Of a DNA stretch of 64,000 bases, positions 60,598 to 64,000 are shown in pieces. The stretch comes from Streptomyces fodineus (GTDB lineage Bacteria; Actinomycetota; Actinomycetes; Streptomycetales; Streptomycetaceae), in contig NZ_CP017248.1 of assembly GCF_001735805.1 (NCBI RefSeq), forward strand, positions 5,642,001 through 5,706,000. The letters run 5' to 3'. Under the pieces are notes generated by a model. It was not told the DNA's origin. It saw nothing but the letters and a program-made list of their open reading frames with translations, and made no database searches. How positions within the stretch are numbered: position 1 is the first letter of the stretch; each line of letters begins with the position of its first letter. Both the position numbers and the translations under genes were made by a program.

Positions 60598-61824
60598 GTG
60601 AGCAGCAGCGGCCTCATCTACGCAGTCATTGTCGGGGCCTGGGCCGCCTACTTGGTGCCAATGTGGCTCCGTAGGCAGGACGAGCTGAACGAGGCCCGTC
60701 CGACGGAACGCTTCAGCACCGCCATCCGGCTGCTGTCCGGACGGGCGGGAATGGAGCGCCGGTACGCCAAGGACCTGCGGGCGCGCTCCGCCCAGGAGGG
60801 GGAGCCGGACACCGGCGATCCGGACGCCGTCACCGACTCGGTGGACGTCCGTGCCTTCGCCATGCCTCCGACCCGCCGTCAGGTCCACGCCGACGCCGAT
60901 CCCGAGGCGCCCAGGAGGGCGGAACCGGTGCGCGAACAGGCCGCCGTGCCGGCGCCCAAGTCCACGCCCGCATCCGGTTCCGCGTCCGCGCGGAAGCGAG
61001 TGCCGCCGGCGCGGCGGACGCCCTCGGGGCAGACGGCCGCAGCGCGCGCCCGGCGCTTGAAGGTCCTCGCGCGCCGCAGGCGCACCACTGTGGTGCTCTT
61101 CCTCGCCTTCACGCTCGGCGCGATCGTCGCCGCCGTCGGCGGTCTCACCTTCCTGTGGGCGCCCGCCGCGCCGGCCGTGCTGCTCAGCGCGTACATCGCG
61201 TACCTGCGCTCCCAGGAGCGCCGTCGCTTCGCCTACCAGATGGACCGCAGGCGCGCCGAGGCCGCCGCCCAGCGGCTGCGGGAGCGCCAGCCGCGGCGGC
61301 GCGCGCCCCTCGACCCGGACTCCGCCGCCGACGAACCGGAGGGAGCCCTGGAGACCGGCACGGACCCCGGGCTCTCCGCGCTCGCCGCGGACCGGCGCGC
61401 GCTCGTCGAGCAGACGGACCACGCCGAGTGGGTCGACCAGCAGCGTGAGCGGCAGCGGCGGCCCGGCGGGGACAGCTGGGACCCGGTGCCGGTGCCCCTG
61501 CCGACGTACGTGACCGCGCCGGTCGCGCCGCGTGCCACGTCCGACGTGGATCTGGGGGCGCCCGACACCTGGAGCTCGGCGCGCTCCAGCTCCGTCGCGC
61601 CGGAGCACGAGGCGAGCCGCGCGCCCGAGGCCGGGACGGACGAGCAGGCGTCCGCGTCCGGCGACAAGCCGGGGGCCGGCCGCGGCGACGCGTTCCCCCA
61701 CGCCCGCACCCGCTCGCGCGGGGCGACCCCCGGGGCTTCCGCGCGCCGGGCGCGAGAGCGCGGACGCACGCCCCTCTTCGATCAGTACGAGGACGGCGAC
61801 CGCCCGCGCGCGGCCAACGAGTGA
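60598..61824 (+). CDS. sepX: Actinobacterial cell-division membrane protein SepX/GlpR
   Basis: 408 residues from GTG 60598, nine bases after TACGGT, so probably leaderless. The short N-terminal helix LIYAVIVGAWAAYLVPMWLR followed by RRQDELNEARPTERFSTAIR is diagnostic of this family. A second membrane hairpin lies near 160-200 (VVLFLAFTLGAIVAAVGGLTFL read with its neighbour helix), and the C-terminal half is disordered and charged. SepX is known in Streptomyces to be needed for normal hyphal cross-walls and sporulation; synteny with galU-moeA-rimJ supports the call. Confidence 0.87.
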   Translation: MSSSGLIYAVIVGAWAAYLVPMWLRRQDELNEARPTERFSTAIRLLSGRAGMERRYAKDLRARSAQEGEPDTGDPDAVTDSVDVRAFAMPPTRRQVHADADPEAPRRAEPVREQAAVPAPKSTPASGSASARKRVPPARRTPSGQTAAARARRLKVLARRRRTTVVLFLAFTLGAIVAAVGGLTFLWAPAAPAVLLSAYIAYLRSQERRRFAYQMDRRRAEAAAQRLRERQPRRRAPLDPDSAADEPEGALETGTDPGLSALAADRRALVEQTDHAEWVDQQRERQRRPGGDSWDPVPVPLPTYVTAPVAPRATSDVDLGAPDTWSSARSSSVAPEHEASRAPEAGTDEQASASGDKPGAGRGDAFPHARTRSRGATPGASARRARERGRTPLFDQYEDGDRPRAANE

Positions 61825-61917
61825 CTGCCGTCACGCCCCTGCAAGCCCGCCTCTGACCAGTCAGGGAACGGATTTCCAAGCACCCCGATGGGGATGCTAG
61901 AGTTTCACTCGTTGCAA

Positions 61918-61991
61918 GGGCCTGTGGCGCAGTCCGGTAGCGCACCTCGTTCGCATCGAGGGGGCCAGGGGTTCAAATCCCCTCAGGTCCA
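61918..61991 (+). tRNA. tRNA-Ala (anticodon CGC)
   Basis: 74 nt with acceptor GGGCCTG/CAGGTCC, D arm GCGC...GCGC, anticodon stem CCTCG/CGAGG with loop TTCGCAT (anticodon CGC), T arm AGGGG-TTCAAAT-CCCCT and discriminator A. CCA is not encoded. TAGAGT about 15 bp upstream may be its -10. Confidence 0.95.
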
Positions 61992-61998
61992 CGCAGCA

Positions 61999-62034
61999 TG
62001 AAGCCCCGGTCGGCGAAAGTCGACCGGGGCTTCA
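61999..62034. terminator. Terminator shared by tRNA-Ala and the GNAT gene
   Basis: Perfect 14-bp stem TGAAGCCCCGGTCG/CGACCGGGGCTTCA with an 8-nt loop, 8 bp after the tRNA and 7 bp after the stop of the converging gene. Confidence 0.92.
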
Positions 62035-62040
62035 TCGTGT

Positions 62041-62517
62041 CTACAGCCGCTTCGCGAAGCAGCGGCTGTCCTCGTAGTGGCGGTAGTAGCCGAACTTGGC
62101 GCAGGGTTCGTAGCCGCACGAGGTGTAAAGGGTGATGGCCTCCGGCTGTTTGGTGCCCGTCTCCAGGACCATGCGGACACGGCCGGCCATGCGGGCGTCC
62201 TCCTCCAGGGCCGCGAGAATCCGGCGGGCCAGGCCCCGGCCGCGCATCTCCGCTATCACGAACATGCGCTTCAACTCGGCGTCGCCGTCCTCGTTGCCCT
62301 CCTCGTTGCGGTCCTGGCTGCGCCAGCCGCCAGTGGCCACGGGGCGGTCGAGCTCGTCGTATGCGATCAGGTAGACGCCGCGCGGCGGGTCGAAGTGCGC
62401 CGCATCGAGGACGGTGGCGTCGCCGTCGTCGCCGTAGCGCACGGCGTACTCGGCCTGGACCTCGTCGTTGAGCTTCACGGCGTCGGGGTGATCGAAACGA
62501 ACGCGACGTATATTCAT
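62041..62517 (-). CDS. GNAT acetyltransferase
   Basis: 158 residues from ATG 62517 (ATG 62526 would add three). The acetyl-CoA loop is FVIAEMRGRGLARRILAALE, with MVLETGTKQPEAITLYTSCG and YEPCAKFGYYRHYEDSRCFA completing the fold. The N-terminus MNIRRVRFDHPDAVKLNDEV is a frequent Streptomyces subfamily of unknown substrate. Divergent from exonuclease III with a short shared promoter region. Confidence 0.9.
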   Translation of the reverse strand: MNIRRVRFDHPDAVKLNDEVQAEYAVRYGDDGDATVLDAAHFDPPRGVYLIAYDELDRPVATGGWRSQDRNEEGNEDGDAELKRMFVIAEMRGRGLARRILAALEEDARMAGRVRMVLETGTKQPEAITLYTSCGYEPCAKFGYYRHYEDSRCFAKRL

Positions 62518-62601
62518 GCTAGGCATCGTACTTCTATGCGGACAGTGATCGTCGGGCTTGCGTGGGGCGGGCTCCGACCAGTGTGCCGGTATCGTGCCCT
62601 G

Positions 62602-63405
62602 GTGCTGACTGTGACCTCGGTGAACGTGAACGGACTGCGAGCCGCCGCCAAGAAGGGCTTCGTGGAGTGGCTCGCGCAGACGGACGCGGACGTCGTCTGC
62701 CTGCAGGAGGTGCGCGCCGAGCCGCACCAGCTGCCCGAGGAGGTGCGCCGGCCCGACGGCTGGCATGTCGTGCACGCCCCGGCCGCCGCCAAGGGCCGCG
62801 CGGGCGTCTCCCTCTACACGCGGCGCGAGCCCGACCGCGTCCGGGTCGGTTTCGACTCGGCCGAGTTCGACGGCAGCGGCCGCTACGTCGAGGCCGACCT
62901 GCCCGGCGTCACCGTCGCCTCCCTCTACCTGCCCTCCGGCGAGGTCGGCACCGAGCGGCAGGACGAGAAGGTCCGCTTCATGGGCGAGTTCCTCGCCCAC
63001 CTCAAGGCGCTGCGCGAGCGGGCCGCCGCCGACGGCCGCGAAGTGGTCGTGTGCGGCGACTGGAACATCGCCCACCAGCAGGCCGACCTCAAGAACTGGC
63101 GCGGCAACACCAAGAACTCCGGCTTCCTGCCCGAGGAGCGGGAGTGGCTCGGCCGGGTGTTCGCCGCCGAGGAGGGCGGTTACGTCGACGTCGTACGCGC
63201 CCTGCACCCCGAGGCCGAGGGGCCGTACACCTGGTGGTCGTACCGCGGGCGGGCCTTCGACAACGACTCCGGGTGGCGCATCGACTACCAGGTCGCCACG
63301 CCCGGTCTCGCCGGGAAGGCGGTCAAGGGCTGCGTCGAGCGCGCGGCCACGCATGCCGAGCGCTGGTCCGACCACGCACCGGTGACCGTCGTCTACGACC
63401 TCTAG
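62602..63405 (+). CDS. xth: Exodeoxyribonuclease III
   Basis: 267 residues from GTG 62602, eight bases after TATCGT, probably leaderless. EEP-fold motifs: TSVNVNGLRAAAKKGFVEWL, VVCLQEVRAE (metal Glu), VCGDWNIAHQQADLKNWRGN (Asp/Asn), YTWWSYRGRAFDNDSGWRID and WSDHAPVTV with the catalytic His. It repairs abasic sites and trims 3' blocks. The earlier in-frame starts lie within the divergent GNAT gene. Confidence 0.94.
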   Translation: MLTVTSVNVNGLRAAAKKGFVEWLAQTDADVVCLQEVRAEPHQLPEEVRRPDGWHVVHAPAAAKGRAGVSLYTRREPDRVRVGFDSAEFDGSGRYVEADLPGVTVASLYLPSGEVGTERQDEKVRFMGEFLAHLKALRERAAADGREVVVCGDWNIAHQQADLKNWRGNTKNSGFLPEEREWLGRVFAAEEGGYVDVVRALHPEAEGPYTWWSYRGRAFDNDSGWRIDYQVATPGLAGKAVKGCVERAATHAERWSDHAPVTVVYDL

Positions 63406-63413
63406 GCGCGCCG

Positions 63414-64000
63414 TCAGGCTGTGTTCTCGCCCGTGTCCTTGGTGAGGCGCCGGTCCAGGGCCAGCGAGAGCTCGGCCTCCACCACGCTGCGGGCCAGCGG
63501 GCGCAGGCGGTGCAGGTCCTCCTCCGGGGCGTGGCGCAGGATCAGGTCGGCGAAGAGTTCGGCCAGGGCGTCGGCGTGTTCGCGGACGCGGGCGGCGGCC
63601 GTGAGGACCTCACCGAGCGGGATGCCCTCGCGGACCAGTGCGGAGGAGACGTCCAGCAGGCGCCGGCTGATGTGGACGATCTGGTCGCCGTCGGTGCCGA
63701 GGTAGCCGAGCTCCATGGCGGCGGCCAGGTTCTCGGGGGTGACCTCGCCCTCGAAGCGGGCGGCGAGTTCCTCCGGGGTGAGGCGGACCGGCTCCTCCTC
63801 GGTGGGGGTGCCGACGCCGAGCAGGTCGGCGACGCCTCGGCCCTGGTCGAGGGCTTCGGCGAGTTCCGCGATGCCGTTCAGGGTGTGGCCGCGCTCCAGC
63901 AAGGCGGCGATGGTGCGCAGGCGGGCCAGGTGGTGGTCGTCGTACCAGGCGATACGGCCCTCGCGGCGGGGCGGCGGGATCAGCTTGCGTTCGCGGTAGA
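63414..64000 (-). CDS. MerR-family regulator (5' end outside window)
   Basis: 195 codons visible. Reading from the window edge: YRERKLIPPPRREGRIAWYD, the second half of a MerR HTH, then ARLRTIAALLERGHTLNGIA and a long helical C-terminal region (ISRRLLDVSSALVREGIPLG, ARSVVEAELSLALDRRLTKD). It resembles Streptomyces MerR proteins with a ligand-free-looking all-helical tail. Converges with exonuclease III, nine bp apart. Confidence 0.85.
   Translation of the reverse strand, partial: YRERKLIPPPRREGRIAWYDDHHLARLRTIAALLERGHTLNGIAELAEALDQGRGVADLLGVGTPTEEEPVRLTPEELAARFEGEVTPENLAAAMELGYLGTDGDQIVHISRRLLDVSSALVREGIPLGEVLTAAARVREHADALAELFADLILRHAPEEDLHRLRPLARSVVEAELSLALDRRLTKDTGENTA

Overview
The window reads as chromosomal DNA of a Streptomyces or close relative. 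It is very GC-rich, coding frames are dense with strong third-position G/C, and several start codons sit right behind a -10-like hexamer, as in leaderless actinobacterial mRNAs. Marker genes agree: hrdD, the block 5-formyl-THF cyclo-ligase / galU / moeA / sepX(glpR), and DUF5819 and DUF6227 proteins.

Region 1 (1-21 kb) is mixed and largely accessory. It holds an ArsR-like regulator divergent from an MFS exporter, an SPFH membrane protein, a stand-alone LanC-like cyclase with a Cys-Cys-Gly zinc motif, and a SpoIIE-type phosphatase. An arsenic cluster follows (arsC, aquaglyceroporin, arsR, divergent arsM), then a solitary CcsB/ResC protein. A six-gene minus-strand operon (17395 back to 13492) encodes a small secreted peptide, a DUF5819 protein, an HTTM protein, an unknown protein, a DCC (DUF393) thiol oxidoreductase and a serine hydrolase. 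This layout recalls Sdp-type secreted-peptide systems and is the best candidate for an undescribed system. Behind it lie a complete IS630-family element, a decayed tyrosine integrase, tRNA-Arg(CCT) and an acyl-CoA dehydrogenase relic, which together look like the eroded edge of an integrative element.

Region 2 (21-36.9 kb) is regulator- and exporter-rich. It has a double IclR regulator, an M6 metalloprotease preceded by a Lys/Ala-rich repeat ORF, TetR plus a 14-TM exporter, MarR divergent from a DODA-type dioxygenase, a GNAT, hrdD with a SigR-type promoter, MerR, TetR, and a WYL regulator divergent from a second 14-TM exporter. Its intergenic spaces carry several unusual tandem repeats (7, 15, 19 and about 36 bp units).

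Region 3 (36.9-41.5 kb) is the fructose PTS operon fruR-fruK-fruA. FruR should sense fructose entry, FruA imports fructose as fructose-1-phosphate, and FruK makes fructose-1,6-bisphosphate.

Region 4 (41.5-64 kb) is mainly conserved core: DUF6227, an L,D-transpeptidase lipoprotein, a P1 peptidase, LtrA, MscL, an SAF/CpaB-like protein, MTA phosphorylase, FmdB, MFS, a K+/H+ antiporter, a penicillin-acylase-family enzyme, 5-formyl-THF cyclo-ligase, galU-moeA-moaC-mog-rimJ-sepX, tRNA-Ala(CGC), a GNAT, exonuclease III and a partial MerR. Two operator-like sites stand out: a CIRCE-like element in front of fmdB and a perfect Rex-type operator in front of ltrA.

All calls come from reading sequence and translations. 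No database search was run, so family names rest on recognised motifs, and start sites are my choices from ribosome binding sites and context.
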